41,095 nt of DNA from an uncultured bacterium (GTDB taxonomy: Bacteria; Actinomycetota; Actinomycetes; S36-B12; CAIKAW01): assembly GCA_903825575.1 (NCBI GenBank), contig CAIKAW010000024.1, positions 1-41,095 of the forward strand. The letters are read 5' to 3'. A program made the position numbers and the translations under genes. The stretch's first letter is position 1. Each line of letters starts with the position of its first letter. Below, one piece after another: positions 14,573-24,761 of the stretch. The notes under the pieces are model-generated. The model had not been told where the DNA came from. It did no database searches and saw only the letters and a list, made by a program, of their open reading frames with translations.

Positions 14573-16101
14573 GGTGCGGCCTGACGAAACGGCGATTGCG
14601 AGCGCAGGTCTAATTCGGTCTGGGTGTTTGACTTTTCGAGCAGGTGCTTACCGAGCAGTTCGGGCTCAGGCAAGGCCACCGGATAGGTGCCATTGAAACA
14701 CGCGCGGCACAAACGCTCTGCCGGCACTTGAGTTGCGGCCGTCAGTTCGTCCAACGAAATGTAGTGCAGCGAATCAGCATCAATCGAGCGGCGGATTTCG
14801 TCAATTGTTATGCCGTCGGCGATCAATTCGGCTTTAGTTGCGAAGTCGATTCCGTAAAAACATGGCCACTTAACCGGAGGCGACGAAATTCGGACGTGGA
14901 TTTCCTTAGCACCAGCCTCACGCAGCATGCGGATAATGGCGCGTTGAGTATTGCCACGCACGATGGAATCGTCGACGACGATGAGTCGCTGTCCAGAAAT
15001 CACTTCACGCAGCGGGTTGAGCTTGAGTCGAATGCCGAGCTGGCGAATCGTTTGCGACGGTTGGATGAAGGTACGTCCGACGTAAGCGTTCTTCATCACA
15101 CCTTGGGCGTACGGAATCCCGGACTCCTGCGCGTATCCGACCGCAGCGGGAGTGCCGGACTCGGGCACCGGGATCACTAGGTCGGCCTCAACTGGAGCTT
15201 CCCGAGCGAGCCGGCGACCAATTTCCAGGCGCGTGGAATGAATACTCCGCCCAGAGATATTCGAATCGGGCCGCGCCAAGTACACGAACTCAAACAAACA
15301 ACCCTTTGGTTCGGCTTCCGCGAACCGGCTCGAGCGCAGCCCGAACTCGTCGATTGCGATGAGTTCGCCCGGCTCGATCTCGCGCACGAAGGACGCGCCA
15401 ACGATGTCCAAAGCAGCCGTCTCGCTGGCTACCACCCAGCCGCTGGCCAGCCGGCCAAGACACAACGGCCTGATGCCCTGCGGATCGCGCGCGGCGTACA
15501 ACGTTGTCTCGTCCATGAAGACCAGGGAGAACGCACCCTTAAGCAGTGGCAACTCAGCCCGGGCCGCGACTTCCATGCTTTCGTCAGGGTGAGCAGCGAG
15601 CAGGGTGGTCAAAAGTTCAGTGTCGCTGCTGGAACCAAGCATGCTGCTTTGGCCAATTGGCAGCTCGCCGGATGAGTCGGCCAGCGCCCGCACGCGATTG
15701 ACTAGCTCGTGAGTGTTGGTCAGGTTGCCGTTGTGTCCGAGTGCTAGGTGTCCGGTTGCTGTTGACCGGAAGGTCGGTTGGGCGTTCTCCCAAACCGATG
15801 CGCCGGTGGTCGAGTAGCGACAGTGCCCGACCGCCACGTGGCCTTGCAACGTCTCCAACGCGGCCTCATTGAAGACCTGCGAGACCAAACCCATGTCCTT
15901 GTAGACGACGATCCGGCGGCCATCGCTGACGGCGATCCCAGCGGACTCTTGACCACGGTGTTGCAGAGCGTAGAGGCCGAAGTACGTCAGTTTGGCAACG
16001 TCCTCGCCTGGGCCCCAGACACCAAACACGCCGCAGGCATCCTGCGGACCCTTCTCGCCCGGAAGCAGCTCGTGTCCGAGGAGTCCGTCGCCGCGCGTCA
16101 C
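14569..16101 (-). CDS. purF: Amidophosphoribosyltransferase PurF
   Basis: A protein of 510 residues catalysing the committed step of purine synthesis, PRPP plus glutamine to phosphoribosylamine. The N-terminal glutaminase nucleophile is Cys23 in DACGVFG, so a propeptide of about 22 residues is removed. The PRPP-binding motif LIVVDDSIVRGNT is present. Cysteines in KGCLFE, PCFYG and LCRAC fit the iron-sulfur, Bacillus-type PurF. The start is GTG. It begins only 25 bases after the last ABC-transporter gene, with no obvious promoter, so transcription probably reads through. Confidence 0.97.
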   Translation of the reverse strand: MTRGDGLLGHELLPGEKGPQDACGVFGVWGPGEDVAKLTYFGLYALQHRGQESAGIAVSDGRRIVVYKDMGLVSQVFNEAALETLQGHVAVGHCRYSTTGASVWENAQPTFRSTATGHLALGHNGNLTNTHELVNRVRALADSSGELPIGQSSMLGSSSDTELLTTLLAAHPDESMEVAARAELPLLKGAFSLVFMDETTLYAARDPQGIRPLCLGRLASGWVVASETAALDIVGASFVREIEPGELIAIDEFGLRSSRFAEAEPKGCLFEFVYLARPDSNISGRSIHSTRLEIGRRLAREAPVEADLVIPVPESGTPAAVGYAQESGIPYAQGVMKNAYVGRTFIQPSQTIRQLGIRLKLNPLREVISGQRLIVVDDSIVRGNTQRAIIRMLREAGAKEIHVRISSPPVKWPCFYGIDFATKAELIADGITIDEIRRSIDADSLHYISLDELTAATQVPAERLCRACFNGTYPVALPEPELLGKHLLEKSNTQTELDLRSQSPFRQAAP

Positions 16102-16126
16102 AGGTTGATTCTATTGGACGACGGCC

Positions 16127-16939
16127 TCACAGCCGACCGCCTGACGTCCCGTCCGAGAGTCGTTGGGCCAGATAGACCGGCAAGATGAACAGGATCACGA
16201 GGGCAGCAGCCACCGCGTTGACGATTGGGCCTTGGTTTGGCCGGAAGAGGTTGTTGAAGATCCACTGTGGCAAGGTCTCGATGCCGGCGCCCGCCGTGAA
16301 GGTGGTCACCACAATCTCGTCAAAGGAAAGGGCGAACGCCAGCAGGCCACCCGCGACCAGAGCGGACCGGATCGCGGGGAAGGTCACATGTCGGAAGGTC
16401 TGAAGTCCGGTGGCTCCGAGATCGGCCGATGCTTCCTCTAATGACGTACCGGCGCGCCGCAACCGAGCGACCACATTGTTGAAGACCACGACGATGCAGA
16501 AGGTGGCGTGCCCAAGAACCACCGTAAGCAGGCCGAAGCTGATGCCGACATAAGGCAGAACGGTCGAAAACGCAGAGTTGAGCGCGATACCGGTGACGAT
16601 GCCAGGCAAGGCGATCGGAAGAATCACCAAGAAGCTGACGGCATCGCGCCCAAACCACGTGTAGCGCGCCACGGCGAACGCGATCATCGAGCCGAGCACA
16701 ACCGCTATGAACGTTGCACCAAGCCCGGCGCGCACGCTCGTCCATACGGCATGCCGAACACCCACGTCAGCCAGTGCCTTGTCCCACCAGACGAACGAGA
16801 AGCCACGGGGTGGCCAAGAGAAGACCTTCGAGGGATTGAAAGAGTTGACGATCACCACGAGCAATGGCAGATAGATGAACAGCAAGGTCACCGCCGATGC
16901 CGCACCTAGGAGGTATCGAGCTCGACGCGAAAGAGTCAT
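16127..16939 (-). CDS. ABC transporter permease, PotC-like (polyamine type)
   Basis: An inner-membrane permease of 270 residues with six predicted hydrophobic segments. The cytoplasmic coupling loop is SLEEASADLGATGLQTFRHV, the EAA-type motif that docks with the ATPase. It is the fourth gene of a PotA-D-B-C-order operon and begins seven bases after the PotB-like gene. With its partners it would import a polyamine or other small cationic amine. The substrate cannot be read from the permease. Confidence 0.88.
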   Translation of the reverse strand: MTLSRRARYLLGAASAVTLLFIYLPLLVVIVNSFNPSKVFSWPPRGFSFVWWDKALADVGVRHAVWTSVRAGLGATFIAVVLGSMIAFAVARYTWFGRDAVSFLVILPIALPGIVTGIALNSAFSTVLPYVGISFGLLTVVLGHATFCIVVVFNNVVARLRRAGTSLEEASADLGATGLQTFRHVTFPAIRSALVAGGLLAFALSFDEIVVTTFTAGAGIETLPQWIFNNLFRPNQGPIVNAVAAALVILFILPVYLAQRLSDGTSGGRL

Positions 16940-16946
16940 CAGCGGC

Positions 16947-17855
16947 CTACAAGTTCTCTAGCGCGCCAGTACGGCGCACGGCAGCCAGATAGAGAATGAC
17001 TACAACGATCGGGAACATGGCTGCAGCAGCAGCAAATGGAAGGTTCCCGGCAATTCCGATGTTGTCGTAGACGATGTTCGCGAACATCTGATTACTTCCT
17101 CCGACAATCTTCACCATGATGTAGTCCCCGAGTGTCAGCGAAAACGTGAAGATCGAGCCTGCAACGAGTGCGGGAATGATCATTGGGACCACGATGGAGC
17201 GGAAGGTGCGGCCAGCCGCTGCGCCTAGATCGGCCGAAGCTTCAAGCAAAGATCCCGGCAAGCGTTCGAACCCGGCGTATACCGGCAACACCATGTAGGG
17301 CAGCCAAACATAGGCAAGCGCGCAAATAGTCGCCGGTAGCCCCAGCCCAGGGCCGTGTAGTCCAAGTGGTTTAAGCGCCCAGTCCACGGCACCGTTTCGG
17401 TCAAGCATCACTTGCCAGGCGTAGCCCTTGACCAAGTAGGAAGTCCACAAAGGCATCGTTACTGCGATCACCAAGATGTATTTCATTCGCCGCGTGCGGA
17501 CCACTTTGGCAATGAAGAATGCGAGCGGTAAAGCCAACAAGGCATCAACAACTGTCACTCCAACAGCTATCAGCAGCGTACGAACCGCAACCGTTCGATA
17601 GATGGGCTGTGTGAATAGCGTGTGGTAGTTGGCAAAAGACGTTTTGCGGATGATCGCGCCGGTGAAGTCGTCAGTGGACCACAAGGACGAGATGAGCATG
17701 ACGAGCAATGACCCCAGGTACAGCACCCCGAGCCAGAACAGTGGGGCCGAAAGTAAACCGGTCAGCCGCCAACGCGGATGTCGGTAAGCAGTAGCCGACA
17801 ACCGTCGAGGGAGACTTTCGTCTCCCTCGACGGTGTCAGCGATTTGTTGTGACAT
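16947..17855 (-). CDS. ABC transporter permease, PotB-like (polyamine type)
   Basis: An inner-membrane permease of 302 residues from the chosen start. It has a cytoplasmic N-terminal tail of about 30 residues and six hydrophobic segments. Its EAA loop is SLLEASADLGAAAGRTFRSI. A longer in-frame start exists at 17888, but the ATG at 17855 overlaps the stop of the binding-protein gene (TGATG), which indicates translational coupling, so I chose it. It forms a permease heterodimer with the next gene. Confidence 0.87.
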   Translation of the reverse strand: MSQQIADTVEGDESLPRRLSATAYRHPRWRLTGLLSAPLFWLGVLYLGSLLVMLISSLWSTDDFTGAIIRKTSFANYHTLFTQPIYRTVAVRTLLIAVGVTVVDALLALPLAFFIAKVVRTRRMKYILVIAVTMPLWTSYLVKGYAWQVMLDRNGAVDWALKPLGLHGPGLGLPATICALAYVWLPYMVLPVYAGFERLPGSLLEASADLGAAAGRTFRSIVVPMIIPALVAGSIFTFSLTLGDYIMVKIVGGSNQMFANIVYDNIGIAGNLPFAAAAAMFPIVVVILYLAAVRRTGALENL

Positions 17856-19057
17856 CAGCCCTTGATCGTTGTCCAGGCTTGGACCCACTGTGAGTAGTCA
17901 ACACAGATTGGCCCACGACCGTCCAGGCAATCAGTTGTCGGTGTCGTCCAGTAACTGATCTTCGCCGCGTAGGCCGCGTCGAGGGCATGGAACTGGTCGC
18001 AGAACCCGGCAGTGGCAACGGCACACGACGTGGACTGTGCAGGTGCCTCGCCGAACCATTCGGCGACTTGATCGTTAACCTTCTGCGAGGTAATCCAGTC
18101 CATCCACTTGTACATGCAGTTCGGGTGCGCTGCATGGGCCGCGATCATCCACGTGTCCGACCACCCAGTGGCGCCTTCGGTCGGTACCGCGGTATCGACC
18201 GCGATCTTCTTGTCAGCGTTGATGATGTTGGCATTGATCTGCCATGCCGTTCCGATAACGCTAGTGCCATGCTCGAAGGCAGTGACCTCATCGGTGTAGG
18301 CCGCCCAAGGCTTGTCCCACATCGTTCGTTGGGTCTTCATCAGCGCAACCGCGGCCTCGAACTGCGTCTGATCTAAGGCGTAAGGATTCGTGATCTTCAG
18401 GTCCGGCTTCGTAGACATCAGGTACAACGCAGCGTCTGCAATGTAGATCGGTGAATCATAGGCAGTGATCTTCCCCGCATACGGGGAACTCGCCTCGAAT
18501 ACCGACGACCACGAAGTTGGCGCAGTCGTTACTACTGCCGGGTTCCACATCAGGACGTTGGCGCCCCACCCGTGCGGGATCCCGTACATCTGCCCGCTCA
18601 CTGAGTTCCACGGCTTGTCCTTGAGGAATGGCGAGATCGTCGCGTAGTTGGGAACCAGTGCCGTATTAACCGGGGCGACAACTCCGCCATAAATAAGCCG
18701 GAGCGTCGCATCCCCCGATGCCGAAACCCCGTCGTACTGGCCAGTCTTCATCAGCGTCACCATCTCGTCGCTGGTGTTGCCGATCTTGGCGTTCACCGTA
18801 CAGCCGGTGGCCTTCTGGAAGGGGGTAACCCAGTCGACGGTCTTGTCATTCGAACCGTTCTCCGCGTACCCGGCCCAGACGACGATGTTCAGGGCGCCTT
18901 CACCCGCACCGACACTCTGCGCCATCGGCACGCTCGGCGGCGCCTGGTGAGAGGGGCTAGCACTTCCCGACGGGGTCGAACTACTTCCGCAGGCCGCTAG
19001 CAACAGCGCGGTAGTCGAAACTCCGACCGCCCACATCTTCGTACGGTTCCTGTGCAC
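17855..19057 (-). CDS. ABC transporter substrate-binding lipoprotein, PotD-like
   Basis: A secreted lipoprotein of 400 residues. Residues 1-22 form a type II signal peptide with lipobox LAAC (Cys23), followed by a Ser-rich linker. The mature part (NIVVWAGYAENG, then periplasmic-binding-protein type II fold) resembles spermidine/putrescine-binding proteins of the PotD/PotF group. Two cysteine-containing loops near the C-terminus (SCAVATAGFC, DCLDGRGPICVDY) may form disulfides. The start is GTG with GGGAGG just upstream. Exact ligand is unknown; polyamine is the family default. Confidence 0.87.
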   Translation of the reverse strand: MHRNRTKMWAVGVSTTALLLAACGSSSTPSGSASPSHQAPPSVPMAQSVGAGEGALNIVVWAGYAENGSNDKTVDWVTPFQKATGCTVNAKIGNTSDEMVTLMKTGQYDGVSASGDATLRLIYGGVVAPVNTALVPNYATISPFLKDKPWNSVSGQMYGIPHGWGANVLMWNPAVVTTAPTSWSSVFEASSPYAGKITAYDSPIYIADAALYLMSTKPDLKITNPYALDQTQFEAAVALMKTQRTMWDKPWAAYTDEVTAFEHGTSVIGTAWQINANIINADKKIAVDTAVPTEGATGWSDTWMIAAHAAHPNCMYKWMDWITSQKVNDQVAEWFGEAPAQSTSCAVATAGFCDQFHALDAAYAAKISYWTTPTTDCLDGRGPICVDYSQWVQAWTTIKG

Positions 19058-19111
19058 TTGCCCTCCCTAGTGCTCACGCCCGGGCCCCCTGCCCGGATCG
19101 GATGCCACCCA

Positions 19112-20179
19112 TCAACCGATCTGAAACTCATGCTCCCGGCGCCAAACCAATTTGATCCTTCGATCTCGGTATTCATTTACCTGCATAGAAGACGTTTCGA
19201 GATTCTGCCGCAGGGCGACGAGTTCAGCACCAGCGTCAAGGCCGACCACGAATCTCGTCGCATCACCTACGTAGACCACTTCGCGTACAACGCCGACGGC
19301 ACTGTGCTCGTCCGCATCAATACCGTCGGACTCAGCCACCAGGCGGATCTTTTCCGGACGGATGCTAAAAACGCCGGGTCGACCAATGATCGACTGCGCC
19401 GATTCGCCTCGCAGAAGATTCGACGTGCCAACGAATCCAGCGACGAACTCTGTGGCTGGTCTTTCGTAAACGTCGGCAGGCGACCCGATCTGTTCAATCC
19501 GACCGTTGTTGAACACCGCGATTCGGTCCGACATCGTCAACGCCTCATCTTGATCGTGCGTCACAAAGACAAAGGTGATGCCGACATCGCGCTGGATTGC
19601 CTTGAGTTCGACCTGCATCTGCTCACGAAGTTTGAGGTCGAGCGCACCGAGTGGCTCATCGAGCAAGAGCACCCGGGGGCGATTGACTAGAGCCCGGGCA
19701 AGGGCCACACGTTGGCGTTGCCCGCCCGATAGTTGCGATGGCCGACGGCCGCCATATTCCTCGAGCCGCACGCTGGCCAGCGCGGCGTCCGTACGTTCTT
19801 TGCGCTCAGACTTGGCAACTTTCTTCACTCGCAGGCCGTACTCAACATTGGTCCGAACATCAAAATGCGGGAACAACGCATAGTCCTGGAACACCGTGTT
19901 GACATCGCGCTGAAATGGGGGGCGTTGCGAGACGTCAGCGCCGGCAAGTTCGATGCGACCGGACGTTGGCAGTTCAAAGCCGGCAATCATGCGCAGTACC
20001 GTTGTCTTGCCGGACCCGGAGGGACCGAGCAACGTTAAGAACTCGCCGTCAAATATGTCTAGATCAATATCGGCGACTGCCACGACATCGCCGAACTCCT
20101 TGCGCAAGGCCCGCAATCTCACCGCAGGCACACCTGCAACACCGGAGCCAGCCAACTCCGTTGCAAGCGCAGAAGTCAT
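19112..20179 (-). CDS. ABC transporter ATP-binding protein, PotA-like
   Basis: A cytoplasmic ATPase of 355 residues. Walker A GPSGSGKT is at 52-59, the LSGGQ signature at 150-154, and Walker B LLLDEP at 171-176. The C-terminal about 100 residues form a TOBE-type regulatory domain, as in PotA/MalK-group importers. It heads the four-gene set, and the binding-protein gene begins 54 bases after its stop. The ATG is preceded by GGTGGGATGGT. It starts 57 bases after the sterol-carrier-like gene, so it might be read from the pur operon; a weak CCGGTG/CACCGG hairpin at 20228-20248 lies between. Confidence 0.93.
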   Translation of the reverse strand: MTSALATELAGSGVAGVPAVRLRALRKEFGDVVAVADIDLDIFDGEFLTLLGPSGSGKTTVLRMIAGFELPTSGRIELAGADVSQRPPFQRDVNTVFQDYALFPHFDVRTNVEYGLRVKKVAKSERKERTDAALASVRLEEYGGRRPSQLSGGQRQRVALARALVNRPRVLLLDEPLGALDLKLREQMQVELKAIQRDVGITFVFVTHDQDEALTMSDRIAVFNNGRIEQIGSPADVYERPATEFVAGFVGTSNLLRGESAQSIIGRPGVFSIRPEKIRLVAESDGIDADEHSAVGVVREVVYVGDATRFVVGLDAGAELVALRQNLETSSMQVNEYRDRRIKLVWRREHEFQIG

Positions 20180-20236
20180 ACCATCCCACCCAATATCTCG
20201 CCGTTGAGTTCCCCTAGACCCACGCTACCGGTGAGA

Positions 20237-20584
20237 TCAGGCCACCGGCAGCAGATCAGACAAGTCGCTGCGTTCCCCGCTCGCCCAAACGTCGCCTTGG
20301 CGCGTGGCTTCGACCCAACTCAGTTGGCCGACCGCCAGTGCGAGCCAAGTGCGTGGGTCGGTCTCGACTACGGCTGGCGGGGTTCCTCGGCGGTGCCGAA
20401 CACCGGGTACGGCTTGCACGGCGCCGTACGGGGGAACGCGCACTTCAACGCTGTGTCCCGGCGAACTTTCGGCGAAGGCGGCCAGTGCCAAGCGAACCGC
20501 GACTCCAACTGCGGCCGGGTCCGGTTCGGCCCCCACCTGCCATTGCTGCAAGCAGTCCGCCGCAGCCCGGCGCCAGTCGGTCAC
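20237..20584 (-). CDS. Sterol-carrier-family protein of the actinobacterial pur cluster
   Basis: A small soluble protein of 115 residues. The segments EVRVPPYGAVQ, RHRRGTPPAVVETDPRTWL and ASGERSDLSDLLP match the SCP2-like small proteins found beside purL in actinobacteria. Its biochemical function is not established. It starts with GTG two bases after the purL stop, so it is translationally linked to purL. The purine context is conserved, but a direct role in the pathway is unknown. Confidence 0.82.
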   Translation of the reverse strand: MTDWRRAAADCLQQWQVGAEPDPAAVGVAVRLALAAFAESSPGHSVEVRVPPYGAVQAVPGVRHRRGTPPAVVETDPRTWLALAVGQLSWVEATRQGDVWASGERSDLSDLLPVA

Positions 20585-20586
20585 GT

Positions 20587-22851
20587 TCAGCCGAACAAAG
20601 CCGGCAATGTGGCAGCGCTAGCAGCGCGCAATTCGGCCAATTCAACTGTGAAAGTGGCGTCCACATTGAGTTCCGAGACCGCCAATGTTGTGCCGATGCG
20701 CTCAATCGCGAGGTTCCGGTGAGCGCATAGTCTGGTGAACCGTTCTTCGTGATCCGGGGCAACCGCCACCAGCACCCGGGCTGTCGATTCGGCGAATAGG
20801 AAAACAAACGGATCGATACCCGCGGGAATCGCAATCTGGGCACCGACGTTGCGACGCAACGCCATCTCGACCACCGAAATCGCCACTCCCCCGTCAGAGA
20901 CATCGTGGGCGGCAATTAGCAGTTGTTCGCGGGCCGCAGTAGCCAAGATTTCGGCCAATAGTTTCTCGCCGACTAGGTCAACTGCCGGTGGCTGACCCCC
21001 AAGATGACCATGTACTTCGTGGGCCCATTCGGAACCGCCAAACTCGTCGCGCGTAACGCCGAGCAAGTAGATCGAATCTCCAGCTGACGCAAATCCCATC
21101 GGCACCCGGCGTGCAACGTCAGCAATTACGCCGAGCACCCCGACTACCGGCGTTGGGTGAATTGCCACGTCCGCGGTCTGGTTGTAGAAGCTCACATTGC
21201 CGCCGGTAACGGGCACACCTAGTTCGAGGCAGCCATCGGCTAAGCCACGGACTGCTTCGGCAAACTGCCACATCACGCCAGGGTCTTCAGGGGAGCCGAA
21301 GTTCAAACAGTTCGTCACAGCCAACGGAACCGCACCGGTCACTGCAACATTTCGGTAGGCCTCGGCCAAAGCAAGTTGGGCCCCTGCGTAGGGATCAAGT
21401 TTGGCGAAGCGAGCATTGCAGTCAGTGGCTAGCGCGACGCCTAGGCCGGTTACCTCGTCGATGCGAATGACTCCGGAGTCTTCCGGTTGGGCCAACACCG
21501 TGTTTCCAAGCACGTAGCGGTCGTACTGCCCGGTCACCCAGTCCTTAGCAGCCAAGTTCGGAGACGCCACCAACTGCATAAGCGTCGCGCGCAATTCCTC
21601 GGGTGTACCTGGTCGGGCGAGTCGCGCTGGCGTCGGCGCATCGGCAACCAAAGCGTCCTGCCAAGCCGGACGCACCATCGGCCGGTCGTAGACCGGACCG
21701 TCGTGAGCGACCGTGCGCGGCGGTACATCAACGATTGTCTCGCCGTGCCATTCGATGACTAGCCGACCGCCAGTTGAAACCTCACCGATGACGGTCGCAG
21801 GGACGTCCCAGCGACGACAAATCTCCATGAACCGATCGACCTTAGCCGGCGAAACGATCGCGCACATGCGCTCCTGCGACTCGCTCATCAGGATTTCCTC
21901 GGGCGACAACGTACTGTCGCGAAGTGGTACCCGGTCGAGCCAGACGTGCATCCCGCCATCACCATTCGAAGCTAATTCGCTTGTGGCACAAGAGATTCCA
22001 GCCCCGCCGAGATCCTGAATACCTTCGACCAGACCTTCGTGCAGAACCTCAAGGGTGCACTCGATCAGCAGTTTCTCCATGAACGGATCGCCAACCTGGA
22101 CGCTGGGTCGCTTGGCTGGACCGTCAGCGTCGAAAGTTTCCGACGCCAACACCGAAACCCCGCCGATGCCATCGCCACCAGTGTGAGCGCCGTAAAGAAT
22201 CACAAGGTTTCCGAGCCCACGAGCCGAAGCACGATGAATGTCTTCATGCCGCATGACCCCAACGCAGAGAGCATTAACCAACGGGTTACCCGCGTAGCAA
22301 GGATCGAACACAATCTCGCCGCCGATATTTGGCAATCCCAGACAGTTGCCGTATCCGCTAATCCCGGCCACTACTCCGGGCAGAACTCGACGCGTGTCCT
22401 CCGCGTCGGCAGCCCCAAATCGCAACGGATCCATCACTGCTACAGGGCGAGCGCCCATCGAAATGATGTCGCGTACGATTCCGCCGATTCCGGTTGCCGC
22501 ACCCTGATAGGGCTCGACGTACGAAGGGTGATTATGAGACTCGACCTTGAAGGTCACTGCCCAACCGTCTCCGACATCAACGACGCCGGCGTTTTCGCCG
22601 ATACCGACTAGCAAGGCATCGGTCTTCGGCGCCTTGTCGCCGAACTGACGCAGGTGAACCTTGCTCGACTTATACGAACAGTGTTCGCTCCACATGACGC
22701 TGTACATCGCAAGTTCGGCGCTGGTCGGACGTCGGCCCAGGATCTCTTTGATCCGCGCATATTCGTCAGTCTTCAGCCCAAGTTCTGCGTAAGGCTGGTC
22801 AGCATCAGGATCTGAAGCGGCGTGCGTGACCGAATCGATAGGCCGGGTCAT
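20587..22851 (-). CDS. purL: Phosphoribosylformylglycinamidine synthase subunit PurL
   Basis: The synthetase subunit (754 residues) of FGAM synthase, which makes FGAM from FGAR, glutamine and ATP. The length marks the small-type PurL that needs PurQ and PurS as partners. Visible motifs are [20 protein letters not shown] near the N-terminus, [21 protein letters not shown], and [19 protein letters not shown] in the C-terminal half. The ATG overlaps the purQ stop by four bases. Confidence 0.97.
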   Translation of the reverse strand: MTRPIDSVTHAASDPDADQPYAELGLKTDEYARIKEILGRRPTSAELAMYSVMWSEHCSYKSSKVHLRQFGDKAPKTDALLVGIGENAGVVDVGDGWAVTFKVESHNHPSYVEPYQGAATGIGGIVRDIISMGARPVAVMDPLRFGAADAEDTRRVLPGVVAGISGYGNCLGLPNIGGEIVFDPCYAGNPLVNALCVGVMRHEDIHRASARGLGNLVILYGAHTGGDGIGGVSVLASETFDADGPAKRPSVQVGDPFMEKLLIECTLEVLHEGLVEGIQDLGGAGISCATSELASNGDGGMHVWLDRVPLRDSTLSPEEILMSESQERMCAIVSPAKVDRFMEICRRWDVPATVIGEVSTGGRLVIEWHGETIVDVPPRTVAHDGPVYDRPMVRPAWQDALVADAPTPARLARPGTPEELRATLMQLVASPNLAAKDWVTGQYDRYVLGNTVLAQPEDSGVIRIDEVTGLGVALATDCNARFAKLDPYAGAQLALAEAYRNVAVTGAVPLAVTNCLNFGSPEDPGVMWQFAEAVRGLADGCLELGVPVTGGNVSFYNQTADVAIHPTPVVGVLGVIADVARRVPMGFASAGDSIYLLGVTRDEFGGSEWAHEVHGHLGGQPPAVDLVGEKLLAEILATAAREQLLIAAHDVSDGGVAISVVEMALRRNVGAQIAIPAGIDPFVFLFAESTARVLVAVAPDHEERFTRLCAHRNLAIERIGTTLAVSELNVDATFTVELAELRAASAATLPALFG

Positions 22852-23525
22852 GCCGACACCAACCGATGCAGGATCGAGGTGAAAAAGCCCAGGCCATCAC
22901 TTGATGGCCCAGTCAGATCGTCGATGGCATGTTCTGGGTGGGGCATGAGGCCGACGATGTTGCCCGCTTCATTGGTGATACCGGCGATGTCACGGTACGA
23001 ACCGTTTGGGTTGCCGCCCACATACCGAGCAAGCACCCGCCCGCTGCGTTCAAGTTCGTCAAGCACCGACTCCTCAGCGATGTAGCACCCTTCACCGTTC
23101 TTGATTGGTACCAGGATCTCTTCGCCCACTTGGTAGTCGGCCGTCCATGCGGTGGTGTTGCTCTCGATGCGAAGCCGTTGGTCGCGACAAACAAAGTGGC
23201 GGTGGTCGTTCCGGGTGAGCGCTCCTGGAAGCAGATGTGCTTCGCACAGCACCTGGAAACCGTTGCAGATGCCCAGAACTGGCAGGCCATCCTTTGCCGC
23301 CGGAATTAATGCGGCCATGATCGGGCTGAAACGCGCAATTGCGCCACACCGCAAATAGTCGCCGTAGGAAAAGCCGCCCGGTAGCACCACCGCATCGACC
23401 GCACCTAGCGAATCATCCCCGTGCCAGAGTGCAACCGGATCGGCGCCGGCGTAGTCGATTGCCCGAAGCGCATCCCGGTCGTCAAGCGAGCCCGGGAATG
23501 TGATGACCCCTACGCGAGGGGTCAT
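22848..23525 (-). CDS. purQ: FGAM synthase glutaminase subunit PurQ
   Basis: A class I glutamine amidotransferase of 225 residues that supplies ammonia to PurL. The nucleophile is Cys87 in [10 protein letters not shown], and the catalytic His/Glu are in the HPEHA motif near residue 208. Length is normal. It overlaps purS upstream and purL downstream by four bases each, which fits a stoichiometric PurSQL complex. Confidence 0.97.
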   Translation of the reverse strand: MTPRVGVITFPGSLDDRDALRAIDYAGADPVALWHGDDSLGAVDAVVLPGGFSYGDYLRCGAIARFSPIMAALIPAAKDGLPVLGICNGFQVLCEAHLLPGALTRNDHRHFVCRDQRLRIESNTTAWTADYQVGEEILVPIKNGEGCYIAEESVLDELERSGRVLARYVGGNPNGSYRDIAGITNEAGNIVGLMPHPEHAIDDLTGPSSDGLGFFTSILHRLVSA

Positions 23526-23773
23526 GCGTCCTCAACCACGTGCACAGTGAAGTTCTCGATTACCGGATTAGCCAGCAGGGTTTCGGCAAGTTCGTTCAAA
23601 CGTTCTCTGCGCGACGCATCTAAGGGGCCGGCTAATTCGATCTCAAAACGCTTGCCTTGACGGACCGAGGTCACTCCTACCAGACCTAGGCGGTCCAACG
23701 CGCCTTCAACAGCCCGACCTTGTGGGTCGAGGATTTCAGGCTTGAGCATGACCTCGACAACAACACGCGACAC
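23522..23773 (-). CDS. purS: FGAM synthase subunit PurS
   Basis: A small structural subunit of 83 residues, normal for PurS, that bridges PurL and PurQ. The sequence RVVVEVMLKPEILDPQGRAVEGALDRLG followed by VRQGKRFEIEL is characteristic. The open frame extends upstream to 23818. I chose the GTG at 23773 because AGGAG lies six bases upstream and the family begins at this strand. The stop overlaps the purQ ATG. Confidence 0.93.
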   Translation of the reverse strand: MSRVVVEVMLKPEILDPQGRAVEGALDRLGLVGVTSVRQGKRFEIELAGPLDASRRERLNELAETLLANPVIENFTVHVVEDA

Positions 23774-23876
23774 GGCGACTCCTGTGCCTGGGCCGAAATA
23801 GCGGGACGGGCCCGACATTTGCAGCGATCAGCGGTACCGCCAGCCTATCGTCCGGCCTAACTCGGAACCGACCGAC

Positions 23877-24761
23877 TCAGCGGAAGCGTTCGCCGGTCAG
23901 CAGTTCGTAGGCTTCGACGTACTTGGCTCGGGTTCGATCGACCACTTCGGCCGGAAGCGGCGGCGGCGGTTCCCCGGAATCTCGACGCCAGCCTGATTCG
24001 GGCGACGTTAGCCAGTCCCGGACGTACTGCTTATCGAACGACGCCTGCGCTTGCCCGGGCGTCCACTGCCCGATGGGCCAGAACCGTGACGAATCAGGCG
24101 TTAGCACCTCGTCGGCTAGCACCATCCGATGCCGGTTTGGACCGGTCAGCGCCCGCCCGAATTCGAACTTTGTGTCGGCAAGAAGCAGCCCGCGCTCAGC
24201 TGCCACGGCGGCAGCTCGCTCGTAGGCCCACATGGTCAGGCGGCGCAACTCCTGCGCCTCCTCTTGGCCAACAAGCACCATTACCTCGTCGAACGTTACG
24301 TTCTCGTCGTGCTCGCCCATTGGAGCCTTGGTTGCTGGCGTAAAGATTGGTTTGGGAAGCAGTGAGCCTTCTTTCAATCCCGGTGGCAACCCAACACCAC
24401 AGACCGAACCATTAGCCGCGTACTCAGTTACGGCCGAACCGGCCAGGTAGCCGCGGGCGACACACTCAACGGGCAGCATGTCCAGTTTCTGGCACAACAT
24501 CGCCCGGCCTGAGACCGCGGCTGGGACCCGCGTCGAAACCACGTGATTGGTCACCACGCCCTGAAGTTGGACAAACCACCACAACGAAAGGGCAGTGAGA
24601 ATTCGTCCCTTGTCAGGGATCTCAGTCGGTAAAACCCAGTCGTAGGCCGAAATCCGGTCCGACGCGACAACCAGCAACCGGTCATCGGACGTCTCGTAAA
24701 GATCGCGCACCTTGCCCGAATAAACATGGCGGTACTCAGGACCTAAGCCATAGTCGGTCAC
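23877..24761 (-). CDS. purC: Phosphoribosylaminoimidazole-succinocarboxamide synthase PurC
   Basis: SAICAR synthetase of 294 residues, joining CAIR and aspartate with ATP. SGKVRDLYE, LLVVASDRISAYDWVLP and ECVARGYLAGS are family signatures, as is the LADTKFEFG block. A longer ORF reaches 24809, but the GTG at 24761 overlaps the purB stop (GTGA) and begins where the family does. It is separated from purS by about 100 bases. Confidence 0.95.
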   Translation of the reverse strand: MTDYGLGPEYRHVYSGKVRDLYETSDDRLLVVASDRISAYDWVLPTEIPDKGRILTALSLWWFVQLQGVVTNHVVSTRVPAAVSGRAMLCQKLDMLPVECVARGYLAGSAVTEYAANGSVCGVGLPPGLKEGSLLPKPIFTPATKAPMGEHDENVTFDEVMVLVGQEEAQELRRLTMWAYERAAAVAAERGLLLADTKFEFGRALTGPNRHRMVLADEVLTPDSSRFWPIGQWTPGQAQASFDKQYVRDWLTSPESGWRRDSGEPPPPLPAEVVDRTRAKYVEAYELLTGERFR

